A DNA stretch of 64,000 bases, from the NCBI RefSeq assembly GCF_050699915.1, contig NZ_JBOHGA010000001.1:112075-176074 (forward strand), read 5' to 3'. A program made the position numbers and the translations under genes. Below the pieces are notes generated by a model. That model saw only the letters and a list, made by a program, of their open reading frames with translations, did not search any database and was not told where the DNA came from. This DNA comes from Actinophytocola sp050699915. Lineage in GTDB: Bacteria; Actinomycetota; Actinomycetes; Mycobacteriales; Pseudonocardiaceae. Below are positions 9,663 through 20,600 of the stretch, one piece after another; the stretch's first letter is position 1; every line of letters begins with the position of its first letter.

Positions 9663-10465
9663 CGAGGTCAGATGTGCATGACATCGAGCAGACACCGCTG
9701 CGGCCGTTCGGCCGGCTGATGACGGCCACCGATGCGGGTGCGGACCTGCGTGACATCGCGCCGGCCACCCTCGAGCAGTGGACCATCGAGTCGAAGGTGC
9801 TCGTGCTGCGCGGATTTCCGTTGCTGGAAAAGGAAGACCTGGTCGAGTACTGCTCGCGCTGGGGCGAGATCCTCACCTGGGACTTCGGCGCCGTCCTCGA
9901 TCTGGTGATCCAGGAGGACCCGAAGAACTACCTGTTCAGCCGGACCGACGCGCCATTCCACTGGGACGGTGCCTTCGCCAAGGCCGCGCCGAGGTACTTC
10001 CTGTTCCAGTGCGTTCGGGCGCCTCGTCCCGGTGGCGGCGGCGAGACGGTGTTCTCCGACTCGAGCGCGGTGCTTCGCCGCGCCGGGGAGGACCTGGTGC
10101 GCCAGTGGGCGTCGACCGAGATCACCTACCGGACCGACAAGGTCGGCTACTACGGCGGCGAGACGGTTTCGCCGCTGCTGGCCGAGCACTCCGCGACCGG
10201 CGAGACGATCATGCGCTACGGCGAGCCGATCGACCCGGAGCGCTACCTGAACCCGGTCTGGGTGGATGTCAACGGGATGTCCGAAGTGGATGCCGCGGCG
10301 TTCAAGGAAGACCTGCGGGACCGGCTGCACGACCCGGAGGTCTGCTACGCCCACGAGTGGCGCGACGGCGACATCGTCGCGGTGGACAACCAGGCCCTGC
10401 TGCACGGCCGCAACGCGTTCCAGGACGACTCGTCCAGGCACCTCCAGCGAATCCAGATCCTGTGA
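9659..10465 (+). CDS. TauD/TfdA-type Fe(II)/2-oxoglutarate dioxygenase, IsnB/PvcB-like
   Basis: This 268-residue protein has the facial triad HWD in PFHWDGAF, a distal His in LLHGRNAF and the 2-oxoglutarate-binding Arg in LQRIQI. The start overlaps the end of the isonitrile synthase gene by four bases, so the two are probably translated together. PvcB/IsnB homologues act on the amino-acid isonitrile, typically by oxidative decarboxylation to a vinyl isonitrile or by desaturation. That pairing is the main support for the role given here; sequence alone says only TauD superfamily. Confidence 0.93.
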   Translation: MTRSDVHDIEQTPLRPFGRLMTATDAGADLRDIAPATLEQWTIESKVLVLRGFPLLEKEDLVEYCSRWGEILTWDFGAVLDLVIQEDPKNYLFSRTDAPFHWDGAFAKAAPRYFLFQCVRAPRPGGGGETVFSDSSAVLRRAGEDLVRQWASTEITYRTDKVGYYGGETVSPLLAEHSATGETIMRYGEPIDPERYLNPVWVDVNGMSEVDAAAFKEDLRDRLHDPEVCYAHEWRDGDIVAVDNQALLHGRNAFQDDSSRHLQRIQIL

Positions 10466-10481
10466 ACGGGGGTTGGCGACC

Positions 10482-11456
10482 ATGACTGTCGGACAGTTAC
10501 GAGAGGGCACCGCGGGAGCGCCATCGCCGGAACCGCTGACCTGGGGTAGCCGAATCCGGTACTCGGTGCGGATCCGGCGAGTCGAGTTCCTGCCGGTGAT
10601 GCTGGCCATCTACCTGATCCCGGCGCTGCTCTCGGTCGACTCCGCGAGCACGCTAGCCACCGGGAACTTCCTCCTGGTTCTCGTGATGGCTCTGTCGATC
10701 ATGCACTTCATCGACATGACCAACGCCTACGCGGATCGCGACGTGGACGCGGTGTACAAGGCCCGGCTGTCGCGGTCGGTGTACGGCCTCGGGCTGCGCA
10801 ACGTCCGCCGACAGATCGCGGTCACCGGCGTCTTCGTGCTCGCCCTCGCCACGTACTTCACCATCCGTACCGGCAACTGGGACCTGCTGCCGCTGGTGGC
10901 ATTCACCCTCTACATCGGAGCCGGCTACTCGGTTCCGCCGCTGCACCTGAAGAGCTCGGGTGTGTGGCAGATGCCGGGCCTCGCCGCGGTGCTGATCTGG
11001 CTGCCGATGCTCATCGTCGTGCGGTCGGTTCCGGGTGAGCTGTCCTGGCCGGTGCTGGCCGCGATCGTCGGCTTCGGGATCAACCAGGTCGGCATCGTGC
11101 TGGTGAACACCGCGGAGGACTTGCCGGAGGACGAAGCGTTCGGCATCCGGACCTGCGTGCGGGCGCTCGGCATGACGCGGGCCATGGCGACCGCGGTCGG
11201 CATGATCGCGATCGGCGGCTCCACGGTGTGCCTGTCGGTGTTCGCGATCGGAGGCCCGACTCTCGGGATGATCCCGATGGTCGTAGCGATCGGGTTCGCG
11301 CTGATGCACGTCTTCGGAACGTGGCGTGGCGTGCGCGGAAAATCCATTGAGGACGCACTGGCGTACCTGCGGCCCCGGGCGAAGCTGGTACCCCTGCAGG
11401 TGGCGACCACCGGCTGGGGCACGGTGTTCGCCGCCGCGTTCGTGCTGGCCGGCTGA
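10482..11456 (+). CDS. UbiA-superfamily membrane prenyltransferase
   Basis: The predicted product is a 324-residue integral membrane protein with about eight or nine hydrophobic helices. The two Asp-rich prenyl-diphosphate/Mg sites are visible as NAYADRDVD near residue 80 and NTAEDLPEDE near 208. UbiA enzymes transfer a prenyl chain to an aromatic or other lipophilic acceptor in the membrane. It lies between the isonitrile pair and an IPP isomerase, so prenylation is very likely part of this pathway. The acceptor could be the isonitrile unit or a polyketide ring. Chain length and acceptor cannot be read from sequence. The ATG at 10482 starts 16 bases after the dioxygenase stop. Confidence 0.93.
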   Translation: MTVGQLREGTAGAPSPEPLTWGSRIRYSVRIRRVEFLPVMLAIYLIPALLSVDSASTLATGNFLLVLVMALSIMHFIDMTNAYADRDVDAVYKARLSRSVYGLGLRNVRRQIAVTGVFVLALATYFTIRTGNWDLLPLVAFTLYIGAGYSVPPLHLKSSGVWQMPGLAAVLIWLPMLIVVRSVPGELSWPVLAAIVGFGINQVGIVLVNTAEDLPEDEAFGIRTCVRALGMTRAMATAVGMIAIGGSTVCLSVFAIGGPTLGMIPMVVAIGFALMHVFGTWRGVRGKSIEDALAYLRPRAKLVPLQVATTGWGTVFAAAFVLAG

Positions 11457-11478
11457 GCGTCCCGGAGGGCGGGAGATC

Positions 11479-11994
11479 ATGAACAAGGTAGTGCCGCTCG
11501 ACCAGCTGCGTCTGGGCTTCTCCTGCTACGTGTTCACCACCGACGGGCGACTACTGCTCACGATGCGAGGACACGTGAAGCGGACCTGGTCCGGCGCGTG
11601 GACGAACTCGTGCGGCGGTCACCCCGCGCCCGGCGAGCTGCTCGACGGCGCGGTGGCCCGCACGCTGCGGGACGAGCTGGGCCTGCACACGGCGGTGCCC
11701 GAGCTGGTCCTGTCCCGGTTCCGGTATCGATCGGAAGGCGAGGACGGCGTGGCGGAGAACGAGCTGTGCCCGGTCTATCGCGTGGTGACCGACGAGTCCC
11801 CGAGCCCGGAACCCGGTGCGGTCGGTGATTTCGAATGGGTGGACTGGGTCGACTTCGTGTACGCGGTGGCGAGCAGGGACATCTCGGTGGCGCCCTGGTG
11901 CCGGCTGCAGGTGGCCGAGCTCTGCGCCCTCGGCGAGGACCCCACCCGGTGGCCGGTCGTGGCCGACGACCCGGCACTGCCGCTCGTCAGTTGA
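11479..11994 (+). CDS. idi: Isopentenyl-diphosphate delta-isomerase, type I (Nudix fold)
   Basis: This 171-residue protein shows the type I Idi pattern: FTTDGRLLLTMRG, TWSGAWTNSCGGHP, a Nudix-like region (LDGAVARTLRDELGL) and the metal/acid motif ENELCPVY. It interconverts IPP and DMAPP and so supplies the allylic starter for the UbiA enzyme encoded immediately upstream. The active-site loop is odd. E. coli Idi has its catalytic Cys directly before GHP (NSVCGHP), whereas here that position is Gly and a Cys sits one residue earlier (NSCGGHP). The enzyme may use the displaced Cys or be impaired. The start at 11479 follows a GGAGGGCGGGAG stretch. Confidence 0.92.
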   Translation: MNKVVPLDQLRLGFSCYVFTTDGRLLLTMRGHVKRTWSGAWTNSCGGHPAPGELLDGAVARTLRDELGLHTAVPELVLSRFRYRSEGEDGVAENELCPVYRVVTDESPSPEPGAVGDFEWVDWVDFVYAVASRDISVAPWCRLQVAELCALGEDPTRWPVVADDPALPLVS

Positions 11995-12035
11995 CCGTTC
12001 GCGGCCGAACTGCGCGACTTCATTGGAGAACCACG

Positions 12036-15000
12036 ATGGTCACCTCATCGGACAAACTCGTCGAGGCACTACGTGAGTCGTTGAAGGAGAACGAACGGCT
12101 CCGGCGACGCAACCAGCAACTCGACGCCGAGGCGCGCGAGCCGATCGCGATCGTCGGCATGGGCTGCCGGTTCCCCGGTGACGTCCGGTCCCCGGACGAC
12201 TTGTGGCGGCTCGTCTCCGACGGTGCGTCCGGCGTCTCGGACTTTCCGACCGATCGTGGCTGGCCTACCGACGAGTTGTACGACCCGAACCCGAACGTGC
12301 CCGGGAAGACCTATGTCCGCCGAGGCGGGTTCGTCCACGGTGCCACGGAGTTCGACGCGGAGTTCTTCGGGATCAGCCCTCGAGAGGCGCTGGCCATGGA
12401 CCCGCAGCAACGACTGCTTCTGGAGACCGTCTGGGAGGCGCTGGAACAGGGCGGAATCAGGCCGAGCTCGCTGCGGAGCAGCCGCACCGGCGTGTTCGCC
12501 GGGTTGATGTACCACGACTACGTGTCGGACTATCACGGCCTTCCCGACGCCGTACGGGGACTTCTGGTGACCGGGACGTCCGGCAGCGTGCTGTCCGGCC
12601 GGATCGCATACAACCTGGGCCTCGAGGGACCAGCCGTCACGGTGGACACGGCCTGCTCCTCGTCGCTCGTGACGACGCACCTGGCGGTTCAGGCGCTGCG
12701 CAGGCGGGAGTGCTCGCTGGCGCTCGCCGGCGGTGTGACGGTCATGGCGCAGCCGTACACCTTCATCGAGTTCTCCCGACAGGGCGGGCTGTCCAAGGAC
12801 GGCAGCTGCCGGTCGTTCGCGGCGTCCGCGGACGGGACCGGGTGGAGCGAGGGTTGCGGGGTCCTCGTGCTGGAGCGGCTGTCCGACGCGAGGCGCAACG
12901 GCCACGAGATCCTCGCCGTCGTCCGGGGGAGTGCGATCAACCAGGACGGTGCGTCGAACGGGTTGACCGCACCGAACGGGCCGTCGCAGCAGCGGGTCAT
13001 CGGCCAGGCGCTCAAGGACGCCGGACTCACCTCCGCCGCGATCGACGCGGTGGAGGCGCACGGCACCGCGACCACGCTGGGCGACCCGATCGAGGCGCAG
13101 GCTCTGCTGGCGACCTACGGGCAGGACCGGCCTGCCGACCGTCCACTGTGGCTCGGCTCGGTGAAGTCCAACCTCGGCCACACGCAGGCCGCCGCCGGTG
13201 TCGCCGGCGTGATCAAGATGGTCATGGCGTTGCGACACCAGACGCTGCCGGTGACCATCAACGTCGACGAGCCGACGCCGCGGGTCGACTGGTCGGAGGG
13301 CGCGGTCGAGCTGCTGACCGACTCCCGGCCCTGGGAGCGGGGCGACCACCCGCGCCGCGCCGGGATCTCCTCGTTCGGGATCAGCGGCACCAACGCGCAC
13401 GTGGTCATCGAGGAGTCGCCCGCGGACGACGGTGAACGTGGCGAACCGGTCGCGCCGATGCCGGCCGTGCCGTGGGTGCTCTCCGCACGGACCGAGGAGG
13501 CGTTGCGAGACCAGGCCGACCGTCTGTGGAACCACGTGGACGGCCGGACCGAACTCGACACCGTCGATGTCGGGTACTCCCTGGCCACCAGCCGCGACGT
13601 CTTCGAGCATCGCGCGGTCGTCGTCGGCAGTGACAGGGAAGAGCTGTTGTGGGCGCTGGACGGGTTGAGCGAGGGCGAGCCGGGCGCGGGCGTGGCCCAG
13701 GGCGACACGCGCGGGGTCGGCGGGCGGCGCCGGGTGGCGTTCCTGTTCACCGGCCAGGGTGCGCAGCGGGCCGGCATGGGCCGGGAGCTCTACGAGTCGT
13801 ACCCGGTGTTCGCCGCGGCGTTCGACTCCGTGTGCGAGCACCTGGACCCCCTGCTGGAACGGCCGATCGCCGACGTGATCCGGGACGGCGAGGGGCTGGA
13901 CGAGACCGGCTACACGCAGCCGGCGCTGTTCGCGCTGGAGGTGGCGCTGTTCCGGCTGGTGAGCTCCTGGGGAGTGATCCCGGACCTCGTCTGCGGCCAT
14001 TCGATCGGGGAACTGGTCGCGGCACACGTGTCCGGCGTGCTGTCGCTGGCCGACGCGGCCGCCATGGTCGTGGCCCGCGGGAGGCTGATGCAGGCACTGC
14101 CCACCGGTGGCGCCATGGTCGCGATGCAGGCCACCGAGGACGAGGTACTGCCCCTGCTCGACGAGGACCCCGGCCGGGTGAGCATCGCCGCGATCAACGG
14201 CCCGTCGTCCGTCGTCGTCTCCGGCGACGAGGAGCCGGTGCTGGCCATCGCCGCGCGCTTCGAGCGGCAGCGGCGCGGGGTCAAGCGGTTGGCCGTCAGC
14301 CACGCGTTCCACTCGCCGCGGATGGACGCGATGCTGGCCGACTTCCGCGACGTCGCCGCCAAGGTCTCCTACGGAGAGGCGCGGATTCCGGTCGTGTCCA
14401 ACCTGACCGGAGGGCCGGCCACCGCCGAACAGCTGTGCTCACCGGACTACTGGGTCGAGCACGTACGGGGCACCGTGCGGTTCCACGACGGGATCCGCAC
14501 GCTCGTCGAGACGGGCGTCACCACGTTCCTCGAGCTGGGGCCGCACGGGGTGCTGTCCGCCATGGGACGGGAGTGTGTCGCCGACCTGTCCGGTGTGGAC
14601 GGCGGACCCGAGCTGGCCGACGTGTCTTTCACGCCCGTCCTGCGCCGGGATCGCGCGGAGCCCGTCGCCGCGTTGACAGCGCTGGGTGAGCTGTACGTCC
14701 GGGGGGCCGCGAACGTGGACTGGCCGGCGTTCTTCGCCGGCAGTGGCGGGAACCGCGTGGAGTTGCCGACCTATGCGTTCCAACGCGGAACCTACTGGCT
14801 GACGCCCACCGGGGGGCGCACCGATGTGCGGGCGGCCGGACTCCGGCCCGCCGACCACCCGCTGCTGGGCGCGGTGCTCACCGCGGCGGACTCGAACGGG
14901 CTCGTGCTGACCGGCCGGCTGTCCCCAGAGACTCACCCGTGGCTCGGCGAGCACCTGGTGCGGGACGTGCCCCTGGTGCCCGGCGCGCTGTTCGTCGAGC

Positions 15001-17627
15001 TGGCCATGTCCGCGGGAGTGGACGCCGGTTGCACGTACCTCGACGAGCTCACGATCGAGCGTCCCCTGGTGCTGCCGGACCAGGGGGGCGTCCGGTTGCG
15101 CGTCGACCTGTCCGGTTCGGATGACTCGGGACGCCGCACGGTGAACGTGTACGCCCAGCCGGACGATCCCGATGACGAGGACCCGCAGTGGGTCCGGTAC
15201 GCGACGGGGACGTTGTCCGCCGAGCAGGCCGAGCCCGCGCCCGAGACGACCACCTGGCCCCCGGCCGGGTCCACGCCGATCGGCGTCGGCACCCTGCCGG
15301 ACTCCGTCTACGACACCCTCGCCGAGGCCGGGAACACGCTGGGTCCGGCGTTTCGTTGCGTGCGCTCGGCATGGCGTTGCGGAGACGACGTCGTCGCCGA
15401 GGTCGCTCTGCACGACGCGCTCGAGGCCGATGGGTTCACGATCCATCCGGCACTGCTGGAGGCGACCTTGCACGCCACCGTGCTCGGTGAGTTCGCCGGC
15501 TCCGGAAACCTGCCCGTCCGCTGGACCGGTGTGTCACTGTCCACCACCGGCGCCACGGCGCTGCGGCTGCGCATGTCGGCCGCCGGCGCCGACCAGGTCA
15601 CGCTCTCCTTGACGGATCCCGCCGGCGCACCCGTCGCCAACGTCGAGTCGGTGCGGCTGGCGCCGGTCTCCGCGGAACAGCTCACCAAGGCCGCCGGCCA
15701 CGGCGACCTGCTGTTCACCATGGACTGGAACGAACTGCGGACCACGACCCGTACCACGCCACGAACCTGGGCGGTGCTGGGCGACGACGACCACTGGCCG
15801 GACGAACTGGGCGCCACGCGGCACGCCGACCTGGCGGCACTGGCCGGCGCGATCGACCGCGGGGCCGAGGTGCCAGAGATCGTCGTCCTGCCGTGCTCCG
15901 CCACGGCGGACAGTGAGGTCGTCCCCGCCACGCATGCCATGACGCAGGGAGTCCTGCACGTACTGCAGGACTGGCTCGCCGACGAACGGTTCGCCGGCTC
16001 CCGCCTCGTGGTGCTCACCCGCCGGGCGGTGCCGGTCGGTGACGACGGCGTCGACGACCTGGGTTGCGCCCCGGTGTGGGGACTCGTCCGCAGTGGACAG
16101 TCCGAGGATCCCGACCGGTTCGCCATCGTGGACCTCGGCGCAGACGACATCCGATCCGACACGCTGGTCGCGGCCATGGCGTCCGGCGAGCCGCAGGTGG
16201 CGATCCGTGCCGGCGAGGTGCTGGTGCCGCGGCTGGCCCGGCATACCCGCGACGATGTTCATGCTCGCCGGCCGCTGACCGATCCCGGGCGAACCGTGTT
16301 GATCACCGGTGGTACGGATGCCATCGGCGCCGCGCTGGCACGCCACCTGGTCACCGTGCACGGCCTGGAACATCTGCTGATCACCACCAGCCCCGGCACC
16401 GACGCCGATGACGAGGCCCTGGCCGACGAACTGGCCGAGCTTGGCGCGCAGGTCCGCGTCGCGTCGTGCGATGCCGCCGACCGGCAGTCGCTCGCCGAGC
16501 TGCTGGCCTCGATCCCCGCCGAACGGCCGCTCGGCGCGGTCGTCCACGCGGCGGCGGCGCTCGACGAGGGGCTGCTCGGCTCGTTGGACGAGACGAAACT
16601 GCACAACGTGCTGCGGCCCAAGGTCGATGCGGCGTGGCACCTGCACGAGCTGACCCGCGACTGCGACCTGTCCGCGTTCGTGCTGTTCTCCTCGGCGGCC
16701 GGACATCTCGGCGGTCCCGGCCGGGCGAACAGCGCGGCGGCCGACACCTTCCTGGACGCGCTGGCCACACACCGCAGGGCGAGCGGGCTGCCCGGCACGT
16801 CCGTCGCATGGGGTGTCTGGGCCGAGAGTCCCGATCAGGCCGCACATTCGGACGACGCCGTGGTCGCCAGGATGTCTCGCGACGGGATGGACCCCCTCAC
16901 CGTCGAGCAGGGCACCAGCACGTTCGACGCCGCGCACGGCGCCACGGCGCCCGTGCTCCTCGCCGCCAGGATCAACGTCGCCGCACTCCGCCGCAACGCG
17001 GAGGTAGGCGCCGTGGCACCGCCGCTGCTCGGACTCGTCGGCGCCGGCAGCAAGCGCGGCAAGCGAGTCGGCACCACACGGGACCGCGCGCGCCTCGACC
17101 GGCTGGCCGAGCTTGCCGCGCCCGAGCGGGAACAGGTCGTGCTGGACGTGGTCCGGACCCAGGTGGTCGGCGTCCTCGGGCACGCATCGGCCGACAGCAT
17201 CGACCCCGAGCGACCGTTCAAGGATCTCGGGTTCGACTCGCTGACCGCGGTCGAGCTCCGGAACCGGCTGACCGCGATCACCGGACTGCGTCTGGAGCCG
17301 ACCCTGGTGTTCGACCTGCCGACGCCGGCGGCACTGGCCGACTACGTGCGGACCGAGCTCGTCTCCGACGACGCCGAGGCGCCCATGGCGGCAGGCGCTC
17401 CGGTCATGTCCGAACTGGACCGACTCGCCGCGACGCTGGCGACCGTCCCGGACGACGCGGCGATCAGGACGGATGTCACCGCCCGGCTCGAAGGACTGCT
17501 GGCTACCTGGAAGGCCGCGCGGACCGAGAACAAGCCGGACGGGCTGAAGGCGCGCATCGATTCGGCCAGTGTCGACGACCTGTTCAACCTCATCGACACC
17601 GACCTCGGGAGGGCGACGAGCGCATGA
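12036..17627 (+). CDS. Modular type I PKS, KS-AT-DH-KR-ACP, KR lacking its catalytic Tyr
   Basis: The 1863-residue protein starts with a coiled N-terminal docking helix. The KS runs from about 35 to 460 (DTACSSS near 207, EAHGTAT). The AT runs from about 568 to 880 (GHSIGE near 654, HAFH near 756), a malonyl signature. The DH region starts near 940 and its helper motifs are altered: HLVRDVPLVP has Asp for Gly, and HPALLEATLHA has Glu where the catalytic Asp is expected. The KR at about 1225-1600 has the unusual nucleotide site GGTDAIG and FSSAAG. The usual catalytic Tyr is Ser in GRANSAAAD, so the KR is predicted inactive. The ACP (GFDSLTAVEL) is near 1733 and a C-terminal docking segment ends the chain. 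A module with neither KR nor DH would leave a beta-ketone. The gene ends in an ATGA overlap with the next PKS. Confidence 0.97.
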   Translation: MVTSSDKLVEALRESLKENERLRRRNQQLDAEAREPIAIVGMGCRFPGDVRSPDDLWRLVSDGASGVSDFPTDRGWPTDELYDPNPNVPGKTYVRRGGFVHGATEFDAEFFGISPREALAMDPQQRLLLETVWEALEQGGIRPSSLRSSRTGVFAGLMYHDYVSDYHGLPDAVRGLLVTGTSGSVLSGRIAYNLGLEGPAVTVDTACSSSLVTTHLAVQALRRRECSLALAGGVTVMAQPYTFIEFSRQGGLSKDGSCRSFAASADGTGWSEGCGVLVLERLSDARRNGHEILAVVRGSAINQDGASNGLTAPNGPSQQRVIGQALKDAGLTSAAIDAVEAHGTATTLGDPIEAQALLATYGQDRPADRPLWLGSVKSNLGHTQAAAGVAGVIKMVMALRHQTLPVTINVDEPTPRVDWSEGAVELLTDSRPWERGDHPRRAGISSFGISGTNAHVVIEESPADDGERGEPVAPMPAVPWVLSARTEEALRDQADRLWNHVDGRTELDTVDVGYSLATSRDVFEHRAVVVGSDREELLWALDGLSEGEPGAGVAQGDTRGVGGRRRVAFLFTGQGAQRAGMGRELYESYPVFAAAFDSVCEHLDPLLERPIADVIRDGEGLDETGYTQPALFALEVALFRLVSSWGVIPDLVCGHSIGELVAAHVSGVLSLADAAAMVVARGRLMQALPTGGAMVAMQATEDEVLPLLDEDPGRVSIAAINGPSSVVVSGDEEPVLAIAARFERQRRGVKRLAVSHAFHSPRMDAMLADFRDVAAKVSYGEARIPVVSNLTGGPATAEQLCSPDYWVEHVRGTVRFHDGIRTLVETGVTTFLELGPHGVLSAMGRECVADLSGVDGGPELADVSFTPVLRRDRAEPVAALTALGELYVRGAANVDWPAFFAGSGGNRVELPTYAFQRGTYWLTPTGGRTDVRAAGLRPADHPLLGAVLTAADSNGLVLTGRLSPETHPWLGEHLVRDVPLVPGALFVELAMSAGVDAGCTYLDELTIERPLVLPDQGGVRLRVDLSGSDDSGRRTVNVYAQPDDPDDEDPQWVRYATGTLSAEQAEPAPETTTWPPAGSTPIGVGTLPDSVYDTLAEAGNTLGPAFRCVRSAWRCGDDVVAEVALHDALEADGFTIHPALLEATLHATVLGEFAGSGNLPVRWTGVSLSTTGATALRLRMSAAGADQVTLSLTDPAGAPVANVESVRLAPVSAEQLTKAAGHGDLLFTMDWNELRTTTRTTPRTWAVLGDDDHWPDELGATRHADLAALAGAIDRGAEVPEIVVLPCSATADSEVVPATHAMTQGVLHVLQDWLADERFAGSRLVVLTRRAVPVGDDGVDDLGCAPVWGLVRSGQSEDPDRFAIVDLGADDIRSDTLVAAMASGEPQVAIRAGEVLVPRLARHTRDDVHARRPLTDPGRTVLITGGTDAIGAALARHLVTVHGLEHLLITTSPGTDADDEALADELAELGAQVRVASCDAADRQSLAELLASIPAERPLGAVVHAAAALDEGLLGSLDETKLHNVLRPKVDAAWHLHELTRDCDLSAFVLFSSAAGHLGGPGRANSAAADTFLDALATHRRASGLPGTSVAWGVWAESPDQAAHSDDAVVARMSRDGMDPLTVEQGTSTFDAAHGATAPVLLAARINVAALRRNAEVGAVAPPLLGLVGAGSKRGKRVGTTRDRARLDRLAELAAPEREQVVLDVVRTQVVGVLGHASADSIDPERPFKDLGFDSLTAVELRNRLTAITGLRLEPTLVFDLPTPAALADYVRTELVSDDAEAPMAAGAPVMSELDRLAATLATVPDDAAIRTDVTARLEGLLATWKAARTENKPDGLKARIDSASVDDLFNLIDTDLGRATSA

Positions 17628-20600
17628 CCGCAACGAACGAGTCGGCGAACGAAGCGAAGCTCGTCGAGTACCTCCGCCGCGTCACCGCCGACCTGCACGA
17701 GACCCGGCAGCGCCTGGCGGCGGTCGAGTCTGCGTCCGGCGAGCCGGTCGCGATCATCGGGATGAGCTGCCGCTACCCGGGCGGGGCCAACACAGTTGAG
17801 CAGTATTGGCAGAAGTTGCTCGACGGGCTCGACGCCGTGCGAGAGGTGCCCGCCGATCGCTGGGACGCCGCGGAGATCTACGCCGAGGACCGTTCCGCTC
17901 CCGGCAAGGCGTACACCCAGCGGGCCGGTTTCGTCGACGACGTCGCCGGCTGGGACGCGGAGTTCTTCGGGCTGTCCCCGCAGGAGGCGAGGCGGCTGGA
18001 CCCACAGCACCGGCTGCTGATGGAGCTGGTGTGGGAGGGCCTGGAGGACGCCGGTCTCGCCCCGGATCGCTTGCGTGGCACCAAGACCGGTGTCTTCGTC
18101 GGGCTGATCGACTCGCAGTGGGTGGACCGGCAGTCCGATGCCGAGGGACGCGACCTCGTCAACGATCCCTACGTGGCGCTCGGTAGCGCGCAGGGCGCTT
18201 CGGCGGGCCGCATCGCTTACCACTTCGACCTGCGCGGCCCCACTCTGACGATCGACACGGCGTGCTCCTCTTCGCTCGTGGCCACCCATCTCGCGGTGCA
18301 GAGCCTGCGGCGCGGCGAGTGCGACGTCGCGGTCGTGGCCGCCAGTTCAGCTATCCTGCACCCGAACACGTTCATCGCGGGCTGCAAGATGAACATGCTC
18401 GCCTCCGACGGCCGCTCCAAGGCATTCGACGAGTCCGGCGACGGGTACGGGCTGGGGGAGGGCGGCGGCATCGTCGTGCTGCAGCGTGCCTCCGACGCGA
18501 CCTCGAACGACCGCCGCGTCCACGCGTTGATCCGCGGGTCCGCGGTGAACCAGGACGGGCGCAGCAACGGGCTCACCGCGCCGAACAAGCAGGCGCAGGT
18601 CGCGCTCCTGCGGTCGGCGCTCACCGCCGCGGGTGTCGGCCCGGACGACCTGGATCTGCTCGAAGCGCACGGCACCGGCACCGCGCTGGGCGACGCGATC
18701 GAGTTCAGCGCGCTGCTCGAGGTCTTCGGTGGCCGGGTCGCCGAGCACCCGCTCCTCGTCGGTGCGGTGAAGACCAACATCGGCCACCTGCACGCCGCGT
18801 CCGGGCTCGCCGGACTGATCAAGTCGGTGCTCGCCCTGAAGCACGGCGAGGTGCCGGGCAACCTGCACCTCGACAACCCGATCTCGGTCGTCACCTCCGA
18901 CGGTCCCGTACAGCCGATCCGGCAGCGACAGGCGTTGCGCCGCAACGAGGATCAGCCGCGCCGGGCCGGCGTCAGCTCGTTCGGCTGGTCGGGGACCAAC
19001 GGCCACGTCGTCATCGAACAGGCGCCCGAGGCGCCGCGACCGGCGGAGCCGGACGCGGGTTCGATGACCGCGAGCCTCCTCACGCTGTCCGCCGACCGTC
19101 CGGAAAGCCTCGCCCGCACCGCGGCCGCCCTCGCCGACCACCTGGAGTCCACAGCGGACATCGAGCTGGCCGACATCGCCTACACCACCCAGACCGGCCG
19201 GTCCGGGCTTCGCTACCGCCGCGCCCTGCCGTGTGCCGACGTCGCCGACGCGGTGACCCGGCTCCGGCGTGCTGACGTCGCGGAGACCGAGCCCGTCGGG
19301 GTGACCAAGCCGGTCGTCGGGATGGTGTTCCCCGCGGCGAGCGATGACGTGCCGGGCCTCGAGTTCTACGAGACGCAGCAGGCGTTCCGCGCCGCCGTGG
19401 ACGAATGCGCCGAGCTCGTCGCCGGGCACGGCATCGACCTCCGCGAGGTGCTCTCCGGCACGGGCCACCGGCACCTGCGGGCGTTCGTGCACGGCTACGC
19501 GCTCGCCGCTACGCTTGGGTCGCTGGGCGTCTCGCCCACCGTGGTGTCCGGCACGGGTGCCGGCGAACAGGTCGCCGAGCTCGTGGCCGGCCGGTACGGG
19601 CTCGCCGACGCGCTGAGGCTGGTTCGCTGCCACGCCACGGGACAGGACCCGGCGGCGGAGCTCGCCTCGATCGAGCCGCGGCCGCCGAGGATCACGGTGG
19701 TCGACGGCTTCGTCGGGATCGCCGAGCCGGCCAGTCCGGTGCTCGTCGCGGGCGCCGATGCCGAGACGCCGGGCCCGGTCGTCCCCTTGCTCGACGTGCG
19801 GGCGGCGCTAGGCCGGCTGTGGGAGCTCGGGGTTGCCGTCGACTGGCCGGCAGCGTGGCCGACACCGCGACGGGTCGCCGACCTGCCCACCTACTCCTTC
19901 GAGCGCACGCGGTTCTGGCCCGAGCTGGGCCGCGGCGCGGTCAACGCACCACGTGGCGCGGCCGCGCCGCGCCGGGAGGAGCCTGTCCGGGAAGTCCGCT
20001 GCCATGCGCCCTCCTGGCGGCGCCACGACGCGATGCCGCCCGTGACCCCGGCGCCGACGGGAACGTTGCTGGTCTTCGGGGCGGATGACGAGCCGGCCGA
20101 GTCGGCCACCGCGGCGGGTCACCGGGTCGTGCGGGTGGCGCCGGGCGACCGTTACGCCCGCACCGGCGACACGCGCTTCACCATCGACATCACCGACCCC
20201 GAGCACTACCGGCTCGTGCTCACCGAGCTCGACGAGGAAGCGGGCCCACTGCGGGTCGTGCACACGTACGCGGGCACCGACACCACCGAGGCGGCGCTCG
20301 ACTCGGGCTTCTACAGCCTGCTGTGGCTCAGCCAGGCGATCGGGCAGGCGCTGCCGGACCGACCGGTCGAGTTGGTGGCCGCGACCGCCGGTGTCTTCGA
20401 CGTGCTCGGCGGCGACGCTCGCAACCCGGTGCAGGCCACCGTCTCGGGACTGTGCCGGGGAATCGACGCGGAGTACCCGAACATTCGTTGCCGCAGCGTC
20501 GACCTGGACACCCCGGTGGGCGCGTCGACGAGCGCGGCGGCGCTGCTGCGCGAGGTCGAGCTGCTCGCCGACGACCACACCGACGACGGCGTGGACGGTC

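Noticed and set aside
12069..14312. 747-codon leftward frame
   Set aside because: Antisense shadow of PKS2 KS-AT.
12036..17627. Iterative 6-methylsalicylate-type synthase
   Set aside because: KS-AT-DH-KR-ACP order is similar, but docking regions at both ends and an inactive KR favour a modular protein.
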